From Nephromyces sp. MM_2019 (Eukaryota; Apicomplexa; Aconoidasida; Nephromycida), in NCBI GenBank assembly GCA_015657535.1, contig JADHZB010000706.1, positions 64,680 to 128,679 on the forward strand: a stretch of 64,000 nucleotides of DNA, in the 5' to 3' direction. The notes under the pieces are model-generated. The model saw nothing but the letters and a program-made list of their open reading frames with translations, was not told where the DNA came from and did no database searches. A program made the translations under genes and the position numbers. Numbering within the stretch: position 1 is the stretch's first letter; every line of letters begins with the position of its first letter. Of this stretch, positions 52,463 through 64,000 are shown piece by piece.

Positions 52463-55400
52463 TCAACTGCATTCTTCAGCAGCTACAATGTTCTCTATTA
52501 AATTCCTCAGTGTTTTTGACTCATCGGCCATTTCCTCTATGGTGCGTGGCCTGAATAAACAGTAGCCGAACCCAGGCATCAGTCATGACGGCTACTAAAT
52601 TCATGAAATTTAAAAGAAGTATAAAATTATCACTTTTCTCAAAAAATAGACAATCGATTCGCCTCAACTCAGCTATATTTACTGCAAAAAAAAAAAACAG
52701 CTCACTGAACACCCACTAGATTACTAGCCGCTAGGCTTATCTCAACTTAGCCATATTTACTACAGGAAAAGACAAACAGCACACTAAATACCACTAGATT
52801 ACATTATCCTAAAGCTAATACATAACCGAGAGCAATATACAAAGCCACCTCATACGAAAAGGTATCCTATTACTGAAAGTTTATGCAGTGTGCTTCCTTT
52901 TCATCGCTATATTTCCTACCAGGTTTGGAATGCTATGTTAAACAAGCTAAAAATAAACAAGTGGATGCAAGTCTCAGCTGCCCTTATCATGGAGTGTTTC
53001 TCAATGAATGAAATAAGATAGAACCATTGAATTTCACGTGAGTTCAGAGGTGGCATCTGAGCCAATTTCGAACTTTATGTGAAAATAAATTTCGCCAAAA
53101 AAAGCAAGCTTTCCACCCTTAAGAAGGCAACAAAATCCCTGTGGCGGTGCGTCAAGCCATGCAATTAATGGTGAGCAGCTACATGTAGCCAGAAACAATC
53201 TCAGCTTCTTTACCAATTTTAAAATTTTGAGAGAAATGGCAGAATACTATCTCTAGTAGCAAAAATATTCTAAGCCGCAAGCTAAAAATATTTTCGTTTC
53301 CTTATCAGTTATGCGTGATTGCACATGAAACAGCATCGAAGCCAAGAAACTCACGGAGTTTATTACTAACTTCCGATCGGAATCGGGCCCTTTCATTATA
53401 GAATCGTTCCTGGAAATTTCATATCGTTTGTCCGCGCACTCAAGTGCATCATAGACATCGTCATTCTTCTCAAAGTCACCTTTTTTTCGTGGCAGGACAT
53501 GTATGTGAACGTGCTCTACTGTCCGCCCCGCGTCAAGGCCATCCTATAAACAGCAGGAACACTTTTCCTCAAACTTTAGAGGCTGGACTTACGAGAAAAG
53601 ATTCTAAGAAATTAGTAGCGGAAATTAATTTCCCAAAGAAGCTGGGTTTATAACGTGTAGCAGTAGCAGCATAGAGGCCCACAAGCTGGGAGTAATATAT
53701 CGTACATTGGAAAGAATAACGCAAGCTTCCTTGCGGTTAACTTATAATAAGCAGTCCATTATATCAGCATAAACTAGCAAAAGTACACTTTAACTGGCAC
53801 GACGTAGAATGCGTACTGGGAGTCACATTCATTTGAGCTAGCTATTGAGAGATGCCAGGCTGGTGTAGCTCTAGCTTATAAAAAAGGAGCTTCATGTTTG
53901 AAAGGAAATTCTGGTTCTACAAAAAGTAAGCATATCACGAATTTTGACGATACACTCCAACGACTAACGCAAGTACTAATTAAACGAAATGAGACTTTCC
54001 TAAAAAATATGCTATATTCGTTGAGTGCTAGTTTTGTACTTATATTGAGAGGCGCTCTAAAATCATACACAAAAGGCCAGAAAATTCAAATACATTTATA
54101 TGCATATGTCAGAATATAGACGTGAAAGCTGTAGCAAGCAAACTAAGCGACAAAAATCAGCACTTCTCTTGAATGGTTATGGTATCTAGTATTTACTCAG
54201 CTAAATGTCTATAAGAAAGCCAAGCAAACATAAGTAACGTAAAGCAAGTAGAAATCCTCTTTTTAAACAAACCTGACAAAAAAGTTATTGTAAGTAAAAA
54301 ACAGCGGGCAATACCAATCTATTATAAATAAGCACCAACAGCGGGCTGGAGAGCAATGGGGTACACCCAAAACCCCAGTGATTCAGCCATTAGCTTATAA
54401 AAAAAATTCTTCAAAAGCCTAAAGCAGCAAAGTTTTAAATTGAGCTGCCAAACAGCTGCTCATAGCCTCCTAAATATTTGCCATACTTTTTAATTGTTGG
54501 AAGCAAACCAATAGCCTCCCTCTAGATAAAGCATAATCATCCAAAAAACTGTATACCAGTATTTCATATTTCTTAGCCTTTTGTATAATACGATTAGTAA
54601 CCATCATCTCTCATTGAGGTACATCTTCAAAATCAAGTTCATATCAGAAAATCTGATCCTCTGATCAAATTTGTTACCTCTAACATGGAATCTAATTAGA
54701 TGTGCAATTTTTTTTTAATAGTCATCTTTTGTTAAATAGAATCACCTAGACAGGCGTGCACTGTTCTCTGCAGGCTTCGATGTAATAAAATTTATAAAAA
54801 TGAAGTATATAACTCACATAGGCCCCCTTTTAAAAAGTTTAAAAAACGCAAATATACAAAAATTCTGTATGCTAGACGAAACTAATTAAAATGGAGAAAA
54901 AATAAAGCAATTAGATCTGCGCAGAAAATTTAGGAATTAGTTATGCTTAAAGCAGTCTAAACTGGCTGTAGCACACGGAAAGTCACAAAAATACGTTCAA
55001 AGACGAGTGCAGTTAGTCTCAAGCCATACAATCCTTCAATACTGGATAAAAAAACAGCCACGAAAAAACTCCAAGAACTACTCAAAAAAAAACTTAACTT
55101 GCAGCTCCTATATGCTGCATTGAGACAAGGAAGCGAGAAAAAAGCACGCAGAAAACATAGGCCCCTCAGCATAACAGGAGGCGAAAAGATTATTTCAGTG
55201 AAGGGGCATAGGCAATAACCTACAATGCACAATGAAAATTCGCGAGATAAACCGTTTTGGCAGAATATCATATATCCTCCTAGTAAAGCATGGTACTAGC
55301 GCGAAAAAGCGTATTTTTAGGTCCGCAGCATGAACCAAAAATATCACAAAAAAAAAAGAAAACTACACACACCAGCATAAAGTAAATAATTCAGAAAAAT

Positions 55401-58400
55401 TAACCGCTAAACTCTACCACAACACGTATTTATCAACGTCTAAATACTAAGAATACCATAGAAAATGATAAATTGCGCTAAAGTTAGCATCAAATCACAT
55501 ATACACACGTATACAAAGTTTTTCCCCATAAATTATGTTATAACACGATATGCTCAATCACTGGGGAGCCCTCTTCATCATTCTTCACAGCTGAGCACAA
55601 ACAAAATATATATGCCAGTCACAGCGACAACTTATAGGCAAATTATGAAGTAGATCGAAAGTACACCACAGAAACATACGGGCTCTTTATACACGGTTCC
55701 AGCTTATGCACAAAAAGATAAAAGAAAGATTGGGCACGAAGAAAAGACCGGAATTTCAAGCAGCAATTTGAAAGGAAAAGAATAAACTATTGTGATTGAA
55801 CCCACGTCTAACAAAATATACACTTCTCACGGGCTTTACAAAATATTTCTTGCCAGTGCTTAAAGGGATATAGCCTTAATATTATGAAAAAGAAAAACCA
55901 ACCTATCCAGAGATTTTCTCAGGTAAAAATAATATGCTCCATCAAGAAGGGGTGCTTCACTGAATATCACTTTCGCTAGTTTTACAAAAACTCCACAAAA
56001 AATACACTAACAGAAATTTTATTAACCACAGAAAATTACAGCACTCTAATAGATCACTGATTGGTTAAATGCACTCCTCTTTTATGAAGATAGATATAAT
56101 GCAAAATTCTCAACTTTAATTGAAAGTGGAGGCACGACAAAACGATATCTGCAAAAAAAACACTCTGGTTTGGTTAAAATTACAAGCAAAAAAAAGTTTG
56201 TTTCATATGGATTCCTTGGAAAAATTGGAGCAACATACAGTGTTTCTGCATGCCAACGTACTTCTCTAAGCACATGAATCAGTTTTTCCACGTAAAGCTT
56301 TGAAAAAAAACTTTTTTTTTAAAACATCAAGGCCAGAAGTTTCAATTTGATCTAAAACCGCTTCAATAATATTTCCAAAACACAACTTATTGATGTGATA
56401 TTAACATAACGACAAAAAAAAACACATAAGAAAGGCGCATCTCAATTGAAGAAGCAGTTAAAAATCATAAGCGATACTACAAGCCGATTAGGCTAAGCTT
56501 TAAAACGTAACTGCTTAAATTCAGCTCGTGCCAACAGCACAAAATTCTACACGCTACTTCGCATGCGTTTCTAGAAAATAGCTCCATTAAAGCGGAATAT
56601 AGAACAAGAAACAGCATCGAATCGACAAACATGCCATTGAGGATATTTGCTACCAAAATACAGGACTATCTATAAAGGACAGCCAAGAATATGAACTTGC
56701 AATGCAAAAAAGAAATATACGGATTAAATATATAGAAACAGAAACCTAATTAACAAGTAAGAAGCTGAGCAACAGCGTGTTTTGACGCCAAAATCAGAGG
56801 GGGGAATGGCGCGAGACAAGGAATAAGGAACGAATATACAGAATTTATCGGTGAGATAAAAAAAGGTTGAAGCTTAAAAACTTCATTTCATCTAAAACCA
56901 AAAAATTGCTTTTTGGGAACTTATTTCGAGGTAGCATATTGCTGTCAAGCTTAGAAGGGCGCCCAAAAGATATTTAGCGGCAATTACTAGGTGAATAGTT
57001 TAGGTTCACCACGGGAAGAGTTCATTTTCAGGAGAGTTGGAGAATTTATAGAAACGCCGCGCTGGAAAAATCAATTAGGCTTAACACTTACAACTGTGAC
57101 CAAGAGGTATCACAAAATAAGTACAAAATACTGCCTAAATACAGCGAATTAGCAAAAGGTAACCTTAAACTAATACTCAATGAAAAGACGCTCCTTTGGA
57201 GCTATAAGTAGCGTCACGACTGCTGCAAGAGAGATATTAAGCGCATAGTCACAACTGGAATGCATGCTTTCCTATGAGTCCCCAAAGAATAATGCTAGTC
57301 CTCTAGGCACAAAATGGGAAATATTTACTTCATTCTAAGTACCTGGATAGCGTAGGTTCCTGATGTAGTGCCGAAATGGAGTTGCACGATGCCACCAATA
57401 AATTGCGCAACTAGTGCTAAGTCTGCAACTTCATCAGCAGTCAAATCAGAGAAATTCTGTATATAGAGTTAAGTGGTACAAGAAATTGAAACGTGCCATA
57501 AATACTGCCTCTCTTACAAATACTAAATTAAGAATAACGATAAATCTGGCTAAAGAGTGTAAGGTATATGCGGAATTCATGGTTCTAGGCACAGATTTAC
57601 TTGTCAGAAATTTTTAGCCCAGGCAAAAAGATAGAAACTAGTGAGTCTTCACCAATAGAGCAGCCTCTTGCTAGGCAGCTTCTAGGAATATAAGTAGTTA
57701 CTTAAGTACATATTCCTGCTTTACCAATTTTTCTTTGTTTAATCCTTGAGGGCTAATTCATAACTCCAGACTGCTGATAACTACAATTTCATCGCCATTT
57801 TTTGGATGATGCGCATATTCACTTTGGTGATAATGCAATGGATAAATGTGTGATCAACGTTTGACTCTTGGGGAGTTATCATACCATAAAAAAAAATACT
57901 TGATAGCTCATAAAATAAAAAAGTTAAAATGGCGCAAAATGAAATTTGCGGATATGATCTGGCAGAGCTGTTACTGAGTGTATATAACTAGGGAGCGAGC
58001 CAGGATTTAACAAAGACACACGCCGATTCAGGCTGAAAATGAAAAGGATGGCCATTGTGGAAAGCACGAAACCTTTACGTAGCACTAGCTGGAAAAATAG
58101 GACTTTCTACAATTAACAAAGGAGTTTGAAAAGCACTATTAGGGTGTAATATATTTTTTTCTCAAAAAGTTTATTCCAAAACTAAAAAACAATACTGCTT
58201 ATAACAAAATCACCTTCTTTTAAACTATCAAGCTCTTCTTAGCACGCTTGTTGCAACAGCATCAAAGGGTCGAAGCATTTAAAAGCTGCCTTAAGCAGGT
58301 CATATAGCAGGCTTGCCCCAGGGAAGTAATAAAGCAGTGTACACACAATCACCATAGGACATTCACCAATTAATTTTATCATATCCAACGACTCGCAACG

Positions 58401-58666
58401 CTTTTGTGCCCCGGACACTTTATGCCAAGTAAACCAGATATTTTTAACGTCTCGCTTCGAATACTTACCGTAACCACTCTTCGAGGGGCAATAAGAACGT
58501 GGCCTGCTACTACGGGCTTCGTATTCACAAAGGCAAAGGAGAGTTTGGATACGAAAAAAACCTCACGTTCATCTATTGCGTAGCGCGAAAACTTGAAACC
58601 TTCGCCACTACCAGGAGTGCGTTCAGGGTCCCGAAGAGCGAGGCAACGTGACTTCAAAATCTCCAT
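52463..58666 (-). CDS. FHIT: FHIT-type bis(5'-adenosyl)-triphosphatase (HIT family)
   Basis: This enzyme cleaves diadenosine tri- and tetraphosphate. Four minus-strand exons, 58666-58469, 57456-57343, 53543-53371 and 52550-52463, join in frame (phases 0, 0, 2) to 190 residues; human FHIT has 147. Seen: FFVSKLSFAFVNTKPVVAGH; FSDLTADEVADL; IQDGLDAGRTVEH running into the histidine triad HVHIHVLPRKKGDF, with the probable nucleophile H117 (triad H115, H117, H119); KNDDVYDALECADKRYE; and a last exon PRTIEEMADESKTLRNL that matches the conserved C-terminal helix of FHIT relatives. An N-terminal extension of about 20 residues precedes the fold. Intron 2 is about 3.8 kb and A-rich on the plus strand; intron 3 (820 bases) holds a 61-bp tandem duplication. 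The presence of the Gln before DG and of the C-terminal helix favours FHIT over HINT. Confidence 0.92.
52663..52801. repeat. 61-bp direct duplication in FHIT intron 3
   Basis: Copies at 52663-52723 and 52741-52801 share the order CTCAACT-AGC-ATATTTACT, an A-rich core, AACAGC-CACT and CACTAGATTA. The period is 78 bases with a 17-base unmatched spacer. The copies differ mainly in the A-run. Confidence 0.85.
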
Positions 58667-59685
58667 TTTGGAAAAGAAAACTTGCAGCGCCGGAATTATG
58701 AGCTTACCTGCTACTTTGAAATACGAAGGTCAAAAATGCAGATCTGCGTGACATAGGTAGCTTACGTCAGTATACTCTCTTTGCTTCTAACTGTTAATAT
58801 AAAATGTACTTCAGGCGACGAAGCTTGAATGTCACTGCGCTGACTGCTGTTACGTGCACTAGGCCAGGATCTCCTGCAGAACATCCGTGCTACGAGAGGG
58901 AGGGGGCTGACACTCTACGGTCAGCTGACAGAGCTAGCTAATCTTGCGTTTTTCCACCGTACTTGAGACTTCAAATATCCTACGCTAGCAAACTTCATAC
59001 TTTCTATTAACGATACCGGCTCTGAGCAGAAGAACTGAGAAATTCATGGGCGAGGAGTCAATTCCTCAGAAATAAAAATATTCCATTCAGGATTACCAAA
59101 TATTCTTTCGAGTACTCTCCTGACGCTCGCGACACTTTGTTGGTACTTCCTTACTTTTAAAGTCGCCACATTTTTTTAGTGGTAATTTGTGTTTTTTACA
59201 CCTGATACATCCTTACCTAATACTTGTGACGGCTTCTCCTTTAACTAGGTAGTTCCGCGGATAGTCCAAAAAGATGCAAAACGGCAAGGGTGCTTCCACT
59301 GAGTTATTCACTCAGTTTCAGTCGCAGGACCTGAATTTCAGCATTCTAGCAGGCACAGTATATATAGCCCAAAGCTTTCATGTCTCGTCACCTGATAGGT
59401 ATTCAGTATTAGCGGTGCGATTTCATTTCGTTTCACCAAGTACATGCAGTGTAAGATCAATGTGGAAATGACTAGCAGTCAAGACATGTAAAGTAAGCAC
59501 AGTGTGGAAATATGACTGGCATCCACCACACACATTATCTGCAATAAAACGCAGCATTTACGGTAGTTTCTGTTTGCGCTTTTGGGCAGGACGTGTTAAG
59601 CTACACTGAAGTATGCAGTACTAGCTTTATAGCGTAGTAGCCATTATTGCTATGTGTGCTCCATGTTATGTGGGTAGCTGCTTCG

Positions 59686-59845
59686 ATGCACCTGTGGCTT
59701 CTCATGTTGGAACTTCCTAAAGGTATAAATGAATAAAATGCTTAGAATCACGAAGCTCACAGCGTATGCACATGAAGCTTCTCATTTTCGAACTTCCTAA
59801 AGGTGTAGATGAATAAAATACATAGAATCACAAAGCTTACAGCTT
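59686..59845. repeat. 80-bp tandem duplication
   Basis: Two adjacent copies of an 80-base unit (59686-59765 and 59766-59845) share GCTTCTCAT, GAACTTCCTAAAGGT, ATGAATAAAAT, TAGAATCAC and AAGCT-ACAGC, with scattered substitutions. Divergence is moderate, so the duplication is not very recent. Confidence 0.85.
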
Positions 59846-62532
59846 TATAAGCATGGTTGGAGGCACTCGCTGTTTCCTGTCTTCCATACGGCTAGAATCT
59901 TCTCGCGCGGACTAGCAGTATTCGAACTGTATATGATGGTCCCGAAAACTTTTTGGCATCACCAGCTATTTAGGCTTTCACACCATCTTTATCGTCACGA
60001 TAATTTTTTGTGTGTGCTGAATGTTAGCGTATCGCGTTTTGTGAAAGGCTTGTTTGATATTACGCCAGGAAATGCCAAGAAAGTTCCTCATCAAAAAATT
60101 TTTTTGGTACTACTTCGTGCTATAAATTCAACCGCCTTCAGCTAGCTAGCTCTGTAGTGCCCATTATTTATATATTTCATTTTGGAAATAATGGTAATAT
60201 CCGGTGTGTTCTTATGTGTTTTTTGAAAAAAACCTGCCTGCCGAACAAGGGTAATTGATCCATAATCCAAAAAAAGGCTTTTAAACGGAGTTACAGTTCC
60301 TTACGCTTGTAGGGGTCATTAAAATTTAAGAGTTTAAGTGCAAAACACTCAATTGTTGAAAATGTTTAACGCTCTCACATGAGCTTTATGTACTCATGCT
60401 TTTGTGAGTGACTCAAATCTCAAAATGGCTGCAATATTTCAAAGGAAACAGTAACATTGCATGTCATAGTTAAGGGTCGTGCAATAACTCACCTGCAAAG
60501 CTTTTCATTTTCCTGATGAGCAGTGCGGTTCCCACATAAGCTAGTGTATCTATATTTTCAGTTTAGTTGCACAATCAGTAATGTGGCGCCAGCATGTGCT
60601 GACACAGCATAGTGAATTTTAGAATACTGCAGCGAGTGGAAAAATACGTGATCTACAGTTAATAAGGCAGAAGCAATGGATATTCTGCCCCATACAGCCC
60701 TCATCATCAAAAACAAGTTTTGAGATATAAGTCCAAAACCAAAATGTTTGTGAGTCTGCCGGGGATATACAAGGGTATACTTGGAGCAGCTATCAAAGTT
60801 GAACAGAATAATATCATTTTACCACGGGCTTAAAGATCAAGAGCAAAAAATGCTGGAAGAATGTCCTGATTAAAAATACCAAGGGAGGTATTTGGTGCAA
60901 AAATATTTTGGTAAACCATTGAAAAGCTTACCTGAACTTGGAACTTTAAAAAGCAAAACAAAATTTTTCGGCTATACCTACTTGACTTAAATTCCAGTCT
61001 TGTAACAAAAGACTGCATGCATGATTTTCATTTTTTGATGATGCTAACGCGTAATTGTTGCAAAGCAGTAACTCTGATTTATTCTACGCTAATACAAAAC
61101 CTACCAGGTGCTCAAGTAAGTCTTTGATTTTCGAGCAAGAGATATTATTTAATGAAGTTTTCATTGGTTCTTTAGGCTGTTTTGTATAGCCTACGCCATC
61201 TGTTACAGTTATTCTGTTTCTGCCATTACGAAACTGACTATCTTTTCTATTTAGTAAGCCTTTTGCGTAAGTTTTTCGCCTTAATTTATAACCAAAGTGG
61301 TAGCTTTATTCCCCCATCTAGAACGCACGTTTAGGGGTTGGCCAAAAAATAGTTACTTTAAATTTTTATAGAAATGAATATTCTGGTGTAATGACTGTAT
61401 TACGGCATCATCGCGCATTGAGAGCGTGTTTGGTACGCTTTTTTTTACCAGTTGTGCTACTGTACGCTTGCTGTCACTGCTATTTCATCGTCTTGGTTTA
61501 GAACTAAAGTGGGTGGTTTAGCTGATATCGTAGGAATAATACTACCTTGAAAACCAAGAGAAACCACGAAAAAAAATCCAATTAATTGCAATAATATCGA
61601 TTCTTTTCTCGGATGCATTCTATAAGCATTTTAAAAAGCTGTGTCTTCATATTATGGTTGACTTTACATCTTTTTTTTGGTCACTAGGAAAAGATTTCAC
61701 TCTTACTTTTTTATTCTGAAAAAAACTGCCAGTAAAAAGATAGTTACGCGCAACTGCAGGTTTTCATCTGTAGAGCGCACAGCAACGTTTAGCTGGGCAT
61801 TTTATTTTAGAAGGAAATACTTCCACATCATTTCTTAAAGCCGGGGTCACTCCAAGAGACAGCTACCCTTTATTTTTTTGAACTTCATACTTCCTTTACA
61901 TTCAACACCATAGGAAAAACAAAGTATTAAAATCGATAATCCTCTGGAATGGTGTACAAATGTAGACATGAAGTCCGCTAGAAGAGGGGATTGGTCATAA
62001 TGCCAAAAATTTCACTTTTAATGGCAGGGATTTGATAATTGAAGAAGTTAAAAATTCTGGATTAAGAGCAAGAAGCGGTGCAGGATTGAGTACTGGCAAG
62101 ATGTGGTCATTTGAAGCCTAAAAAACAATAAAATTTTTTCTTCTTTTGTGAATTCTGAAGAAGCAGAACCAGGAAAGTGTAAAGACAGATATTCTGTGGT
62201 AAATACAAAGTTCGACTATCCTGCTTTAAAAAGTCAGTATGAGGAAGAGGCACTACATGTGGCTTGTTTAGTAGACTTTTTTTTACGTTGAATATATTAT
62301 ATGTATATCAAATATATTTAATGTACTCATGCACAAATATCTCCTTCTACTATTATGCAACGCCAAAAAAGAACGCTCCCATGACGCCATACTACGCGGC
62401 GATATAAAATAAAAACTAAGCTGCAAGAAACCGAAAAATCTCACGCCATACTTCTAATGCAGCCATGGAGTGCATGATAGCTCTCCTGAGCACTTTATGG
62501 ATTTAAAGCAAAAGCGATTTTAGTAGTCACCT

Positions 62533-62631
62533 GTAACACACAGCTTTGAGCTGTGAGGTTTAACACACATAGTTTTGAACTGAAAAGCTTACAGCGCACA
62601 TAGGTTTGAGCTTTAACATACATACTTTTCA
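62533..62631. repeat. Three or more imperfect copies of an ACACA-TAGTTTTGAGCT unit
   Basis: Degenerate repeats of roughly 30 bases share CACA, a short A/G run, TTTGA and CT (for example ACACACAGCTTTGAGCT, then CACACATAGTTTTGAACT, then GCACATAGGTTTGAGCT). No coding content. Confidence 0.65.
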
Positions 62632-63045
62632 CCTATTGAATTAACCAAAACGGTAATTAAAATCGAAGCTATAAGCGTACAATCTTACGCTCTTCCCCCC
62701 ATGCTGCTTTATTTGCAGTTTCTGTACTAGGTCTCTTTGCAACCGTTTTCACGGTGTGGAATACACTAGATGCCACGAAGCTTTAACAGCAGCACAAACA
62801 AAACTCAGCAAGCTAGTAATACATACACACCTTCCCATAGATGAGATGCCTAAATATGATCGAGCACAGCTTGCAGACACTCCTCATCAAGTGGCCTACA
62901 CGAAGCTAGTATTTAGTGCTATATCAGGAAATGTGTGTGATGATTGGCAATCCTCCTCACACACGCACACACACACATGCTTCCACATAAATAAACGCAC
63001 ACACGCATGCTTACACACGGCCCCCATACACACATGACTAACTTT

Positions 63046-63243
63046 CTACCTCCCCCCCAACTCACGAAAAATACTCCAGAAACTTCCCCCCTCTTCAATA
63101 CCCTTTTTCCGATCCTCGAAACAAAATGACGACGGGGCATTGCTTTCTGTGTGTCTAAGGTATTGTATTTCTTCCCCTTCCCATCTTCTCAATCTTTCTA
63201 AGGAAGCCCTCATCTTCTTCATGATGAGAGCTATCTCTACCAT
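63046..63243 (-). other. Unassigned small ORF, 65 codons with ATG start
   Basis: An ATG-initiated frame, rich in Arg, Glu and Lys, starts MVEIALIMKKMRASLERLRR and includes RWEGEEIQYL. The first 25 residues could form an amphipathic helix. The strand is purine-rich, which by itself favours such residues, so coding status is uncertain and no family is recognised. Confidence 0.25.
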
Positions 63244-64000
63244 ACTGTTAAATTGAGGCGCTTCACCCTTATCCCTGGTTCTTGGTGGAAAGCAGTGGTA
63301 AATGTAAGATTTTACATAAATGCAGTTTGATAGGGTGCCATGAACATCTTTCTCTTACTATTGCAAATCTGATGGATGTTTTTTTCATCTTCATTTCATG
63401 CTGATTTTGTCTCTTTAACTTTCCTAGTTTGTGGGTGTAAGATTACTTCTAGAGATGCTCAGGATGGCATATAACAGAATATGTATACTTTGTTGTTTAG
63501 TATGATTAGCTGTTATTCCATCTCATGCAATTGTTTTGAAAAGATCTCTTTCAGATTTGATTCTATATGTGTAGCTTACTCATCATCAGGTAAGCGTAGA
63601 GCAGTATAATGCGCTGAAGAAAACTTTCAAATTTAAAATCTCCACTATAAAGTTCTTGAGTGTTTTTGAAAAGTAAAAACTGCATGATTGAAATATTGAA
63701 CAAATTTGCTGTTTTTCCGGTTATGAATAGCTCAGAACGGTAAAGTTTAAAGACGATTTTTTGTTTGATAAAAGTTGGAGTTTCTTGCAAGATTTTATGG
63801 GTTTGATTGTTTAGAGGTTTGTTTTTTGAATTTATGGGGAAGAAATTGATTTTTTGGGGTTTATGATGTTTAGTTCGGCGCTTCGTCTTCTATGCAAAAG
63901 GCATAATCGAATTGGCATCTTACGGCGGCAAAAACTGGAGGAAGTTTGTTAGCTTATTTTCCGCTGTTGCGCGGTTGCCCCTGCTTCTTCAGCTTCTGTC

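Larger units (their letters stand above)
58667..64000. other. Region right of FHIT, no recognised gene
   Basis: About 5.3 kb to the window edge. It contains two tandem repeat clusters (listed separately), short CA tracts near 62959-63034 and a small unassigned ORF on the minus strand. T-rich stretches on the plus strand (about 61.0-61.7 and 63.24-63.87 kb) resemble coding-strand introns. A plus-strand frame open from about 63,877 to the edge, with GGKNWRKFVSLFSAV, could be an exon cut by the window, but this is weak. Confidence 0.35.

Noticed and set aside
53305..53425. Apparent one-base frameshift near the end of FHIT exon 3
   Set aside because: A shifted frame looked open and charged, suggesting a lost A near 53417-53419. 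The donor GTTAGT at 53370 and the exon at 52550-52463 restore the true C-terminus (PRTIEEMADESK) in frame, so no frameshift is needed.
53371..53480. A 47-base mini-intron inside FHIT exon 3
   Set aside because: GT and AG ends exist and would keep a frame, but this would remove DVYDALECADKRYE, which matches the family, and it is shorter than any other intron in the window.
54957..55271. 104-codon minus-strand open frame inside FHIT intron 2
   Set aside because: Phe/Leu/Ser-rich, as expected from T-rich intron sequence; no motif or splice signals that fit FHIT.
55790..55830. Possible tRNA T-arm on the minus strand (GGGTTCAATC)
   Set aside because: The flanking bases do not pair into a T-stem and no cloverleaf could be built.

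Overview
This window is nuclear DNA from an intron-rich, AT-rich eukaryote. Eight protein genes can be recognised, and all eight are broken by GT-AG introns. I rebuilt them exon by exon: each splice junction keeps the reading frame and joins residues in the order expected for the family. The introns run from about 70 bases to 3.8 kb. There is no operon, CRISPR array, rRNA, convincing tRNA or intact transposon. The gene set (dynactin Arp11, NEDD8-activating enzyme, prenylcysteine methyltransferase, full-length two-domain MTHFR, FHIT, pontin) points to a free-living or complex eukaryote, not a strongly reduced parasite. I cannot name the lineage from sequence alone.

Layout. 1235-3022 (+): isoprenylcysteine carboxyl methyltransferase. 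3979-6943 (-): REX4-type DEDDh exonuclease. 11103-14457 (-): actin-related protein of the dynactin pointed end (Arp11/ACTR10). 18215-21466 (-): RuvB-like 1 (pontin). 23956-27204 (-): methylenetetrahydrofolate reductase, first exon not found. 30754-31277 (-): a 101-residue lysine/alanine-rich H1-like protein. 38616-48227 (+): catalytic subunit of the NEDD8-activating enzyme (UBA3), with a 7-base assembly gap and large microsatellites in its introns. 52463-58666 (-): FHIT-type diadenosine polyphosphate hydrolase. Between these lie gaps of 1-7 kb with no recognisable gene.

The genes are unrelated housekeeping functions and form no shared pathway: protein methylation, rRNA maturation, dynein transport, chromatin and snoRNP assembly, one-carbon metabolism, chromatin packaging, NEDD8 activation and nucleotide signalling. 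The most consistent large-scale pattern is compositional. Introns are T-rich on the coding strand, so most minus-strand genes sit in A-rich stretches and UBA3 in a T-rich stretch. The same bias also covers some stretches without a recognised gene (notably 31.7-34 kb, 9.6-11.1 kb and 22.6-23.9 kb), which suggests further transcribed sequence there. I found no convincing undescribed multi-gene system. The points most worth checking are an altered loop in pontin, a 35-base microexon in UBA3, a very short UBA3 N-terminus facing a divergent small ORF, and a large cytosolic-type insertion in the methyltransferase.
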